From Stemphylium vesicarium (lineage: Eukaryota > Ascomycota > Dothideomycetes > Pleosporales > Pleosporaceae): 31,957 bases of DNA. The notes under the pieces are model-generated. The model was not told the DNA's origin. It did not search any database and saw nothing but the letters and a program-made list of their open reading frames with translations. Below are positions 10,399 through 18,993 of this stretch, piece by piece. Made by a program: the position numbers and the translations under genes. The DNA lies in contig QXCR01000240.1 in NCBI GenBank assembly GCA_004380135.1, positions 1 to 31,957 of the forward strand, given 5' to 3'. The stretch's first letter is position 1, and the number at the start of each line of letters is the position of its first letter.

Positions 10399-11267
10399 GT
10401 CTCCTTATTCTAGACGGCCACAGCAGCCACGCTACGCCAGAGTTCGACCAGTACTGCGCCGAGAACAAGACCATCACTCTCTGCATGCCGCCTCATACGT
10501 CGCACCTTCTCCAGCCGCTTGATGTTAGCTGCTTCTCGCCGCTCAAGCGCGCGTACGGACGTGAGATTGAGAAGCTCGCCTGCCAAGGCGTCTACCACAT
10601 TGACAAGGTAGACTTCCTCACAGTCTATCAACAGATCCGGCTAACAGTTTTTACGTAGTAGAACATCCAGGCAGGCTTTAAAGCGACAGGGCTTGTCCCT
10701 CCTTATCCAGATCGCGTCCTATCGTCCCTCATAGTAGCTAGGACACCGTCTCCGCCACAGACAGCTACAGACAGCTACAGACAACGCTGCAGCACAGTCT
10801 ACAGCGCAGACAGAGACACCACATACAGTAGCAGAGCTTCAGCAGCAGGTGCGCCATCTCCAAGAGCGGTTACGCCGGAAATCAGAGAGCCCAACAAGTG
10901 TTGCGGTACGCCAGCTTGCTAAAAGCGCTCAGCTTGCAATGCAATCAGCAACAATACTTGCAGAGAATAAGAAGCTACGTGCCGAAGTCCAGCGTCAACG
11001 GCAAAAGCAGAGTCAGCAGCGTCAATATATTGCTTCTGGTGGAGTGCTCCAGGTGCAGCAGGCTCAGCAGCTTGCTGCAGAAGCAGAAAGGGTGGTCACG
11101 GAGGGTAGCCAGAGCCAGGGTGGTGAGCGACGTCAGCGCGCGCCGCCAACGTGCACGAAGTGTCACGTCCAAGGACATACTAGGACCTTATGTAAATCTA
11201 TCTAAAGAACAATAACTCTTAATTTTATCTTATTTTATTGCGTTGTTGTAGAGCAATTGCGTAGAGC

Positions 11268-11330
11268 GTCGCGTTAGGTTAGGTGGGGCGGCCAGCTTAC
11301 TGATCTGGCCAGCTTACTAATCCCGCACGT
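11268..11330 (-). repeat. Right terminal inverted repeat of the Fot-type element
   Basis: This is the partner of 3591-3653 and is followed by TA at 11331-11332. It carries the same doubled AGTAAGCTGGCC-containing unit. Confidence 0.9.
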
Positions 11331-11332
11331 TA

Positions 11333-11413
11333 ATTACTATGTTATAGAGAAAGGTCTTAGCTTTCTAGAAAACTAAGAATCTTAGTTATAGTAAGTCTAC
11401 GTATTTATATATG
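11333..11413. other. Short AT-rich gap between two transposons
   Basis: These 81 bp hold no gene. A small hairpin AGAAAG..CTTTCT (about 11348-11366) is the only structure seen. Confidence 0.4.
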
Positions 11414-13262
11414 ACGTAAATCACCACTAAGTGAGATAACCCACTAAGTAAGACAGTTTCTACTAAGAGCACCAACCCTCTTATTAACACGACATGTCTT
11501 AATAATAAAACGCGCAATTATCTAATAAAGAAGATAGAATTTAGTTTACTCTTTCTATTTATAATATACACTAATTTTAAAGCCTCTAACGCGCTATAGA
11601 GGCGTATAACGTATCTTATATAATATTATCTCGCTAATATAATAGAATTACGCAACGCCTTAAAACTCGCTACGCCTAATATAAGCTTACTACAACTAAA
11701 GAGTAAACGATCGTACAATACATCCTCGACCTCGATTCGCGAGGGTTCGCGCCCCAGCTGTGCGAGGTGGCAGATATGGCTGATAAACTGCCAGGTGTGC
11801 GCGGTGGTGAGCCTGTAGGCAAGCACTGGGCTGAGCGCTTCGTAACGCGCTCAGCTAAGCTCAAGATAGCCTTTAATCGAGCTAAAGATAGGCAGAGGAT
11901 ACTATAGGAGAATCTAGAGACAATTGGCGCGTGGTTTAAGCTAGTAGAGGACACAAAAGCTAAGTACGGCGTACACGACCATGACGTGCACAACTTCGAC
12001 GAGACTAGCTTCTAGATGGGTGTTATTAGCTTAATAAAGGTTGTCATAGGCGCAGAGAGACGTACTTAACCTGCGCTCGTTTAGCCAGGCGATCGCGAGT
12101 AGGTAATAGTTATCTAGAGCGTCTACGCTACTAGGTCTTTTACCCCGCCTTTTATTATCTATAAAGGACGCGTTTACCTCTCTATATAGTACGAGGAGAT
12201 AGATATACTACGCAATTAGAAGCTCTTAGTCTCTAAGAATAGCTAGATAAATAACGCGCTTAGTCTAGAGTAGTTAAAGCACTTTAACGCGCATATAAAG
12301 GCGTATAAGGTAGAGGCGTATAGGCTGCTTATTTTAGATAGCTATAAGAGCTACCTTAACTAGAATTTTAAGAACTACTACCTTAAAAATATAATTCTTA
12401 CTCTCTACATACTACCTTACTTATCGCATATTCTTTAGCTACTTAATATAGTCTACTTCTCGCTATTAAAGCGTAAGTACTCTTAGCGCGTATAAGACTT
12501 AGTACGTAAGCGCGTCTTTTATATTAATAAAGAAGGCTTTCTCCCTACCTTTAAAGACGCGTTTTTTAATATATTTATAATAGAGAACTATTATAAGGCC
12601 TTTAAGATATTAGGACTTATCTCTCTTAACGCGTAAGCTATATTAGATTACCTTAAAGTGCGGCTCTATACTCTACTAAAACCTCTCCTCTTAGAGACGC
12701 TATAATAGTTAAAGACTCTAAGTAATACCTATAAGTTTAGATCTTAGTTAAAGCTTATACGCGAGTCTTTTACTTAGTTAGCTATTATAATTAGTAGTAG
12801 CTTCTCTTAGCTTATAAAAAGTGCTAAGTATATACTATATTAAGCTATACTTCTATCTACTTAGAATACTAAGCTTAAAGAGTAATTAGTAGTAATAACT
12901 AAGTAGAAATCGCGTAAATATAAGTAGATCTAGTAAGGTAGTACTATAGAGTATAGTAAGGTAGTAGCTTAGGTAGCCGTAGAGGCCTCTATAGCCGCTA
13001 AGTAGTTAAAGAAGACTTATAGTAGTAGTAATCAAGAAAGAGCCTAACTAGCTCTATAGCGCTGTAGGAACTGTGGCAAGACTAGGTATAATGCGCGTAT
13101 ATATAAAAAGGATATAGAGGTATCTTCTAAATTAGATTCTAGCATAACGTACGCTAGCTCTGTGTTTAATAGCGATAAAATTAAAGAGTTGTAACGTGAG
13201 TTAGTACTACCAAGCTTTTTTGTCTCACTCTGTGGGTTGTCTCACTCAGTGGTGGTTTACGT
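11414..13262 (+). mobile_element. Fot1/pogo-type element, copy A (1849 bp)
   Basis: It begins ACGTAAATCACCACTAAGTG and ends with the inverted partner CACTCAGTGGTGGTTTACGT. TA follows at 13263-13264, but TG precedes at 11412-11413, so the left TA is lost or the end is altered. The terminal repeat holds two 17-bp-spaced units, CCACTGAGTGAGACAAC and CCACAGAGTGAGACAAA in the best-preserved ends. Copy B at 13376-15224 is the same length in the opposite orientation. Both are RIP-mutated except for the same stretch of the transposase N-terminal half. Confidence 0.92.
11494..13194 (+). pseudogene. Fot1/pogo transposase, copy A, RIP-inactivated
   Basis: ATG 11494 is followed at once by TCT TAA TAA TAA, where copy B keeps TCT CAA CAA CAA, so the gene is dead from codon 3. 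The frame to TAA 13192-13194 would be 566 codons. The stretch 11740-12010 is nearly unmutated and shows the DNA-binding region (LCEVADMADKLPGV, GKHWAERFVTRSAKLK), AWFKLVED and the first catalytic Asp (HNFDETSF). Later parts are heavily mutated: LLILDSYKSYLN marks the second Asp, and TLYILPYLSHIL, LLNIVYFSLLKRKY the third Asp region. The C-terminus has a CCHC knuckle (CRNCGKTRYNARIY), with His and the last Cys changed to Tyr. Confidence 0.88.
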
Positions 13263-13375
13263 TATAGGTTTAAAAAAGACTACTTTTTTATTACTCTTTC
13301 TTTTTGTCACCCTACTGTAGCTATAAGTAATATATAAAAGTATTAAGTTTATAACTTATTAATACTTTAGAGGTA
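13263..13375. other. 113-bp spacer between the inverted Fot copies
   Basis: There is no coding content. It contains a hairpin (AAAGTATTAA at 13337-13346, TTAATACTTT at 13359-13368) and a T-rich run. It would form the loop if the flanking inverted copies paired. Confidence 0.6.
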
Positions 13376-15224
13376 ACGTAAACCACCACTGAGTGAGACA
13401 ACCCACAGAGTGAGACAAAAAAGCTTGGCAGTACTAACTCACGTTACAACTCTTTAATTTCATCGCTATTAAACATAGAGCTAGCGTACGTTATACTAGG
13501 ATCTAATTTAGAAGATACCTCTATATCCTTTTTATATATACGCGCGTTGTGCCTAGTCTTGCTACAGTTCCTATAGCGCCGTAGAGCTGGTTAGGCTCTT
13601 TCTTGATTACCACTACTATAAGTCTTCTTTAACTACTTAGCGGCTATAGAGGCCTCTATAGCTACCTAAGCTACTATCTTATTATACTCTATAGTACTAC
13701 CTTACTAGATCTACTTACGTTTACGTAATTTTTACTTAGTTATTACTACTAATTACTCTTTAAGCTTAGTATTCTAAGTAGATAAAAGTATAGTTTAATA
13801 TAGTATATACTTAGCACTTTTTATAAGCTAAGAGAAGCTACTACTAGCTATAATAGCTAACTAAATAAAAGACTTGCGTATAAGCTTTAACTAAGATCTA
13901 AACTTATAAGTATTACTTAGAGTCTTTAACTACTATAGTATCTTTAGAAGAAGGGGTTCTAGTAGAGTATAAAGCTATACTTTAAGGCGATCTAATATAG
14001 CCTACGTATTAAAAGAGATAAGTCCTAATACCTTAAAGGCCTTATAATAGTTCTCTATTATAAATACGTTAAAAAACGCGTCTTTAAAGGTAGGGAGGAA
14101 GCCTTCTTTATTAATATAGAAGACGTACTTACGTGCTAAGTCTTATACGCGCTAAGAGTACTTGCGCTTTAATAGCGAGAAGTAGACTACATTAAGCGGC
14201 TAAAGGATATGCGATAAGTAAGGTAGTATATAGAGGGTAAGAATTATATTTTTAAGGTAGTAGTCCTTAAAATTCTAGTTAAGGTGGCTCTTATAGCTAT
14301 CTAAAATAAGTAGTCTATACGCCTCTACCTTATACGCCTTTATATGCGCGTTAAAGTGCTTTAACTACTCTAGACTAAGCGCGTTATTTATCTAGCTATT
14401 CTTAGAGACTAAGAGCTTCTAATTACGCAGTATATCTATCTCCTTATACTATATAGAGAGGTAAACGCGTCCTTTATAGATAATAAAAGGCGGGGTAAAA
14501 GACCTAGCAGCGTAGACGCTCTAGATAACTATTACCTACTCGCGATCGCCTGGCTAAACGAGCGCAGGTTAAGTACGTCTCTCTGCGCCTATAACAACCT
14601 TTATTAAGCTAATAACACCTATCTAGAAGCTAGTCTCGTCGAAGTTGTGCACGTTATGGTCGTGTACGCCATACTTAGCTTTCGTGTCCTCCACTAGCTT
14701 AAACCACGCGCCAATTGTCTCTAGATTCTCCTGCAGTATCCTCTGCCTATCTTTAGCTCAATTAAAGGCCATCTTGAGCTTAGCTAAGCGCGTTACGAAG
14801 CGCTTAGCCTAGTGCTTGCCTATAGGCTTACCACCGCGCACACCTGGCAGTTTATCAGCCATATCTGCCACCTCGCACAGCCGGGGCGCGAACCCTCGCG
14901 AATCGAGGTCGAGGATGTATTATACGATCGTTTGCTCTTTAGTCGCAGTAAGCTTATATTAAGCGTAGCGAGTTTTAAGGCGTTGCGTAATTCTATTATA
15001 TTAGCGAGATAATATTATATAAGATACGTTATACGCCTCTATAGCGCGTTAGAGGCTTTAAAATTAGTGTGTATTATAGGTAGAATAAGTAAACTAAATT
15101 CTACCTTCTTTATTAGATAATTGCGCGTTTTGTTGTTGAGACATGTCGTGTTAATAAGAGGGTTAGTGCTCTTGGTAGAAACTGTCTCACTCAGTGGGTT
15201 GTCTCACTTAGTGGTGATTTACGT
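13376..15224 (-). mobile_element. Fot1/pogo-type element, copy B (1849 bp), inverted
   Basis: It starts ACGTAAACCACCACTGAGTG and ends with ..CACTTAGTGGTGATTTACGT, and it is flanked by TA on both sides (13374-13375 and 15225-15226), so it arrived by its own transposition. It has the same length and terminal repeat family as copy A. In the stretches I compared, A and B agree except for scattered transitions. Confidence 0.93.
13444..15144 (-). pseudogene. Fot1/pogo transposase, copy B, RIP-inactivated
   Basis: ATG is at 15144-15142, with TCT CAA CAA CAA intact at the N-terminus, and the stop TAA is at 13446-13444; the span of 566 codons equals copy A. The same N-terminal region is spared from mutation as in A (about 14640-14940: GKH, ERFVTRSAKLKMAF, FDETSF). 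The catalytic and C-terminal parts are filled with TAG/TAA. In the C-terminal knuckle at about 13570-13535 the first two Cys codons are damaged differently from A, so mutation continued after the copies separated. Not functional. Confidence 0.88.
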
Positions 15225-15282
15225 TATAGGAGGTATTATATTATTAAAGTAAGACTTAAGATTAAGCATTAAAGCTGATTAG

Positions 15283-16233
15283 TTATGCAATATTAGTTAC
15301 ATAATCACTATCTTCATCGCCCATCTTGACACCTGGCGGGCGGATAGCGTACGCAAGCAACTTCCAGTCTGGGTAGGCCTGCAGGTGCTCGTCCCATCGC
15401 GTCCGCTTGAACCAGCCGGTATGGTCCTTGGCCGAGGCCTCCTCGGCCATGCGATGCATCGCCTCGCTGTCCTCGCGCTCTAGGGCCTCTAGGCTAGAGG
15501 AGAGGAGCGCAAGCCTCTGCTGGAAATCGCCCTGCTGTTCCCACTCTTGCTGCTGGTTGCCCTGCTGCTGGTTGCCTTGCTGCTCATTGCTCTGCTGCTG
15601 GTCGCCGCGCTGCTGGCTTTGCGCGTCCTCTTGCACGACAAAGTAGCGGACGTAGCGTCGCTCGCGGAAGAAGGTCTGCACCTTGACAGGCTGCCAGAGC
15701 TTCGCAGCGTGCTCTTGGTACGAGACGGCTGTAGGAAATGACCAGCGCATAAGCTTAACATGGTGCTGTTGGTTTACGTGCTGTCGCATCTTCGCGCGAG
15801 TTGTGCTAACAAAGCCGCAGACGGCTCTAGCAGCATCTATCTTGCTGTTGTTGCTGCTGCCGCTGCAGAGGAACGCGTCCTGCGCCGGCTGCAGCGCGTC
15901 GAGAGGAGGGCCATGAGGCGCAGGTTGGGTAACGTCTGCTGGCGGCACGCGATGCAGATGCTCGTACGAGGCAATCAGCTCTTTCCTCTGGGATGTAGAC
16001 GTGTTGGAGTGATGCCGCTTGAGATGTTCGTGCAGGCCGTAGACAGCGCAGTGATGCTGGCGGCACACTAGCACTGTATAGAGAGGCAGGTAGATGAACA
16101 GAGCGTCATCACACATGGTAGCTAGGTAGTAGTAGATAGAGACGCGCGCAGAGAGCTTCTTAGGCGCAAGAGAGAGTCGCAGGCAAGCAAAAGAAGAGTT
16201 AGAAATGGTGTGGGCCGAGGAGTGGTGAAACAC
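15283..16233 (-). CDS. Two-finger C2H2-like protein related to the TLH/OrsD N-terminus
   Basis: An intact 316-aa frame. Met40 (codon 16116-16114) may be the true start, because the family-like part begins just after it: YLPLYTVLVCRQHHCAVYGL.., with Cys/His spaced as a zinc finger (..HEHLKRHH). A second finger-like stretch is CGFVSTTRAKMRQHVNQQHH. Then come VQTFFRERRYVRYFVVQ, a Gln-rich linker (about residues 206-235), a coiled segment rich in Leu/Glu/Ser, and TGWFKRTRWDEHL. This order matches the N-terminal part of fungal DUF3505/OrsD-type and telomere-linked helicase proteins, and a degraded relative with the same order lies at 28997. It ends 58 bp from transposon copy B, so it may be a truncated gene rather than a short stand-alone protein. 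Base composition is normal, with no RIP. The function is unknown; nucleic-acid binding is inferred. Confidence 0.7.
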   Translation of the reverse strand: MFHHSSAHTISNSSFACLRLSLAPKKLSARVSIYYYLATMCDDALFIYLPLYTVLVCRQHHCAVYGLHEHLKRHHSNTSTSQRKELIASYEHLHRVPPADVTQPAPHGPPLDALQPAQDAFLCSGSSNNSKIDAARAVCGFVSTTRAKMRQHVNQQHHVKLMRWSFPTAVSYQEHAAKLWQPVKVQTFFRERRYVRYFVVQEDAQSQQRGDQQQSNEQQGNQQQGNQQQEWEQQGDFQQRLALLSSSLEALEREDSEAMHRMAEEASAKDHTGWFKRTRWDEHLQAYPDWKLLAYAIRPPGVKMGDEDSDYVTNIA

Positions 16234-16419
16234 GTTACTATCCTTTTGATAATAAGCGGAGCGTCCCTTCGTACAGTAGCATAATTGCGCTCTAAGTTGA
16301 ATCTTCTAGAAGCATATACATACTACCTTCATACCGTCCTATCTTGCTAGTTCTGGAGAAATCCTTTTATTTATTAATCGCCAAAATCTAACTAACAGTC
16401 TTATGAGGCTCCCGTGGCC
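16234..16419. other. Intergenic region between the HET gene and the C2H2-like gene
   Basis: About 190 bp hold the 3' end of the HET-ankyrin transcript and the 5' flank of the C2H2-like gene, both on the minus strand. The minus-strand frame after the HET stop at 16420 stays open for about 18 more codons (GHGSLIRLL..). No clear terminator or TATA motif was picked out. Confidence 0.5.
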
Positions 16420-18993
16420 CTATCGTGCTGCTGTCCACAAAGGTGACTCTCCATCTTTATCCTGCGTGTTTATGTCGATGCTATCTTGCTCAAGCAGTAG
16501 TCTTACAACGTCCTCGTGGCCCCATCGTGCCGCTATCCGCAAAGGTGACATTCCAAGTTTATCCTGCGTGTTGATGTCGATGCCCTCTTGCTTAAGCAGC
16601 AGTCTTACAACGCCCTCGTGGCCCCATCGTGCCGCTATCCACAAAGGTGATTCTCCATCTTTATCCTGCGTTTTGATGTCGATGCTATCTTGCTCAAGCA
16701 GCAGTCTTACAACGCCCTCGTGGCCCCCTCGTGCTGCTGTCCACAAAGGTGACATTCCAAGTTTATCCTGCGTATTGGTGTCGATGCTATCTTGCTCAAG
16801 CAGCAGTCTTACAACGTCCTCGTGGCCGCATCGTGCCGCTATCCACAAAGGTGACTCTCCATCTTTATCCTGCGTTTTGATGTCGATGCCCTCTTGCTCA
16901 AGCAGCAGTCTTACAACGCCCTCGTGGCCCCCTCGTGCTGCTGTCCACAAAGGTGACATTCCAAGTTTATCCTGCGTATTGGTGTCGATGCTATCTTGCT
17001 CAAGCAGCAGTCTTACAACGTCCTCGTGGCCCCATCGTGCTGCTGTCCACAAAGGTGACTCTCCATCTTTATCCTGCGTGTTGATGTCGATGCCCTCTTG
17101 CTTAAGCAGCAGTCTTACAACGCCCTCGTGGCCCCCTCGTGCTGCTGTCCACAAAGGTGACATTCCAAGTTTATCCTGCGTGTTGATGTCGATGCCCTCT
17201 TGCTCAAGCAGCAGTCTTACAACGCCCTCGTGGCCCCCTCGTGCTGCTGTCCACAAAGGTGACATTCCAAGTTTATCCTGCGTATTGGTGTCGATGCTAT
17301 CTTGCTCAAGCAGCAGTCTTACAACGTCCTCGTGGCCCCATCGTGCTGCTGTCCACAAAGGTGACTCTCCATCTTTATCCTGCGTGTTGATGTCGATGCC
17401 CTCTTGCTCAAGCAGCAGTCTTACAACGCCCTCGTGGCCCCCTCGTGCTGCTGTCCACAAAGGTGACATTCCAAGTTTATCCTGCGTATTGGTGTCGATG
17501 CTATCTTGCTCAAGCAGCAGTCTTACAACGCCCTCGTGGCCCCATCGTGCTGCTGTCCACAATGGTGACATTCCAAGTTTATCCTGCGTTTTGATGTCGA
17601 TGCTATCTTGCTTAAGCAGCAGTCTTACAACGTCCTCGTGGCCCCATCGTGCTGATGTCCACAAAGGTGACTCTCCATCTTTATCCTGCGTGTTGATGTC
17701 GATGCCCTCTTGCTCAACCAGCAGTCTTACAACGTCCTCGTGGCCCCATCGAGCTGCTGTCCACAAAGGTGACTCTCCATCTTTATCCTGCGTGTTGATG
17801 TCGATGCCCTCTTGCTTAAGCAGCAGTCTTACGACGCCCTCGTGGCCATATTCTGCTGCTATTCTGAGAGCTGTATGGCCATGCCTGTCTTTGCACTCTA
17901 CAACAAAATCGTTCCACTTAGATCCGTCCCAACTGATGTCGATGAACTGCTCCGGTTCAGATGTTGAATTTCTCAAGGCGCACAAGAAAGCCGCGCTGCG
18001 TAAATTCTTCAGATTCTCAATGAACTCAGACCAGTCCCAGTCTATATAGTACAGGTCAGGAGATTCAGTACGTCCCGGGAAGAGTAATGTAGATGTGGTT
18101 TCCTGTATAAGCTTCCGCAAGTCCTTTCCGTAATCTGCCTGTAATTGACTTTGTTCGTGCTCACTCGACGACATGCCAAGCAAGGCATATATCATATCTC
18201 GTTTGTCGGTCGCTTCACTTCTGTGAAAATTATGTAGAAGTGTGTGTAGTGTCGGCTGCCGGTTGTACCAGTTTCTTGCTCGAAGATGGCCGGGCATGAC
18301 ATCCAAGATAGCTTTGGAATGAGGATTGGGTTCCAGTCCAAGAAGTGACGGTGCATTGGTGAAGACCCGCGTTGAAACAGACTTCCATCCACAAGCGACG
18401 ATTGCTCTCTGTGCCTTAGCAACCTCTTGTATGACCCAAACACGCCTGAACCATGCCCGGTCTAGAATTCTTTCCATCGGCTTACGATACCGGGCCTGTA
18501 GATCACGATCTACAAGTCCGCTGGCTGAGTGCACTTCGGTGTTCAACGGCAGTGTCCTGAGAAATTCCATCAGAGTGTCACTATCTTCAGATCCCTTGCC
18601 TAGCCAGACGATCACTCTTTCTGCCGTTTGATAGATTTCTCCCATCTGTTGAACCTGGTGACCTTTTTCTTTCTCATCGCATTGATCGATACACACAGCA
18701 TCGATCCATAGAATTCTGTAACCACCCACTGGGCGAAGATGGTGCAGGGCCATGAATAGATTCTCGGTTACCCTTGCTTTCATGCCATTAATCCGAATTG
18801 TGGCATTCTTTTCAACGTCACCCCAGGCATACGATAAGGCCTCGTAGGGTATGCCATCATTGTTGGCCGCGTCGAGGTAGGCTTCGAAAAGCTCGCAATG
18901 AATGTAGGTAGTGCTTCCGCCCAGGAGTCGGATCAGCCGAAAGGAGGGGCGATCCATGTCGATCTGATCGTATGTGAACTCTTTCTCTAACAT
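16420..18993 (-). CDS. HET-domain protein with ankyrin repeats (NLR-like incompatibility protein)
   Basis: An intact 857-aa frame with no introns. Residues 1-45 resemble the usual lead-in (FRLIRLLGG, CELFEA). The HET domain follows at about 50-200, with YEALSYAWGD, LWIDAVCIDQ and QMGEIYQTAERVIVWLG. HET domains act in heterokaryon incompatibility and in induction of cell death. A linker (about 200-368) has DMIYALLGMS, common after HET domains. From about 369 to the end there are 14 full ankyrin repeats of 34 residues plus a 13-residue partial one. The first repeat is divergent (DRHGHTALRIAAEYGHEGV) and the rest are near-identical. It ends at TAG 16422-16420 where the repeat would have Trp (TGG). 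There is no nucleotide-binding domain between HET and ankyrins. Composition is normal and RIP is absent. The start at 18993 is supported by the family-like N-terminus. Confidence 0.92.
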   Translation of the reverse strand: MLEKEFTYDQIDMDRPSFRLIRLLGGSTTYIHCELFEAYLDAANNDGIPYEALSYAWGDVEKNATIRINGMKARVTENLFMALHHLRPVGGYRILWIDAVCIDQCDEKEKGHQVQQMGEIYQTAERVIVWLGKGSEDSDTLMEFLRTLPLNTEVHSASGLVDRDLQARYRKPMERILDRAWFRRVWVIQEVAKAQRAIVACGWKSVSTRVFTNAPSLLGLEPNPHSKAILDVMPGHLRARNWYNRQPTLHTLLHNFHRSEATDKRDMIYALLGMSSSEHEQSQLQADYGKDLRKLIQETTSTLLFPGRTESPDLYYIDWDWSEFIENLKNLRSAAFLCALRNSTSEPEQFIDISWDGSKWNDFVVECKDRHGHTALRIAAEYGHEGVVRLLLKQEGIDINTQDKDGESPLWTAARWGHEDVVRLLVEQEGIDINTQDKDGESPLWTSARWGHEDVVRLLLKQDSIDIKTQDKLGMSPLWTAARWGHEGVVRLLLEQDSIDTNTQDKLGMSPLWTAARGGHEGVVRLLLEQEGIDINTQDKDGESPLWTAARWGHEDVVRLLLEQDSIDTNTQDKLGMSPLWTAARGGHEGVVRLLLEQEGIDINTQDKLGMSPLWTAARGGHEGVVRLLLKQEGIDINTQDKDGESPLWTAARWGHEDVVRLLLEQDSIDTNTQDKLGMSPLWTAARGGHEGVVRLLLEQEGIDIKTQDKDGESPLWIAARCGHEDVVRLLLEQDSIDTNTQDKLGMSPLWTAARGGHEGVVRLLLEQDSIDIKTQDKDGESPLWIAARWGHEGVVRLLLKQEGIDINTQDKLGMSPLRIAARWGHEDVVRLLLEQDSIDINTQDKDGESPLWTAAR
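16423..17889 (-). repeat. 102-bp tandem repeat array encoding ankyrin repeats
   Basis: Fourteen full 102-bp units plus a partial. Two types alternate: one begins DKDGESPLW and the other DKLGMSPLW. A 204-bp dimer (D-type, ARWGHED, DSIDTN, then L-type, ARGGHEG, EGIDI) appears three times at repeats 6-7, 9-10 and 11-12. Differences fall at a few fixed positions: D/L-G-E/M, W/G/C before GHE, D/G after GHE, E/K, DS/EG, and T/I plus N/K. Since 102 is divisible by 3, unit gain or loss keeps the frame. Confidence 0.95.

Larger units (their letters stand above)
3673..11205 (+). pseudogene. Fot1/pogo transposase, broken by two insertions, stops and a frameshift
   Basis: The start is ATG 3673 in a good context (caccaccATG), with three coding blocks: 3673-4143, 4725-5093 and 10404-11205, about 547 codons in all, close to the ~540 aa of Fot1. 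The first block has a psq/CENP-B type helix-turn-helix region (..LDLD*RGFPPHIIDVRRMAD.., then GKKWVSRFV) with TAG/TAA where CAG/CAA stood. The second has the first catalytic Asp (YNFDETGF). The third has LILDGHSSH (second Asp, codon 10413-10415) and LQPLDVSCFSPLK (third Asp), so this is a DDD-type pogo catalytic core. A frameshift lies near 10770 in a tandem acagctacag stretch. The last block is a Gln/Lys-rich coiled region ending in a C-x2-C-x4-H-x4-C knuckle (CTKCHVQGHTRTLC). Both insertions leave the frame in register across their duplications. Not functional. Confidence 0.9.
3591..11330 (+). mobile_element. Fot1/pogo-type DNA transposon carrying two nested insertions
   Basis: Terminal inverted repeats of 63 bp (3591-3653 and 11268-11330) begin ACGTGCGGGAT and are flanked by TA on both sides (3589-3590, 11331-11332), the target duplication of Tc1/mariner/pogo elements. 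Within each repeat a 17-bp unit (ATCACTAAGCTGGCCAG / ATCAGTAAGCTGGCCGC) occurs twice. Subtracting the hAT-like insert with one duplication copy (581 bp) and the copia insert with one duplication copy (5310 bp) leaves 1849 bp, exactly the length of the two related elements at 11414 and 13376 and normal for Fot1-like elements. The element is the oldest layer of the stack, because both inserts interrupt its transposase. Confidence 0.93.

Noticed and set aside
10133..10631. Two open frames on the minus strand across the right copia LTR and the transposase C-terminal block.
   Set aside because: They run through the LTR boundary and antisense to the DGHSSH-containing transposase block, and have no domain of their own.
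13263..13375. A shared origin of the two inverted Fot copies by a single inverted duplication.
   Set aside because: Copy B has its own TA on both sides and the outer flanks of A and B do not match, so two insertions are more likely; the missing left TA of A leaves some doubt.
15407..16071. Several plus-strand frames across the C2H2-like gene.
   Set aside because: They are antisense shadows made of Leu/Cys/Ser-rich runs opposite the Gln-rich linker and finger codons.
16423..17889. A possible CRISPR or satellite array.
   Set aside because: The units are contiguous coding repeats without spacers, in a fungal HET gene.
16403..18049. A 548-codon open frame on the plus strand through the ankyrin array.
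   Set aside because: It is the antisense of the 102-bp repeats. Because the unit is a multiple of three, one stop-free antisense frame repeats along the array. The minus-strand frame has HET and ankyrin domains.
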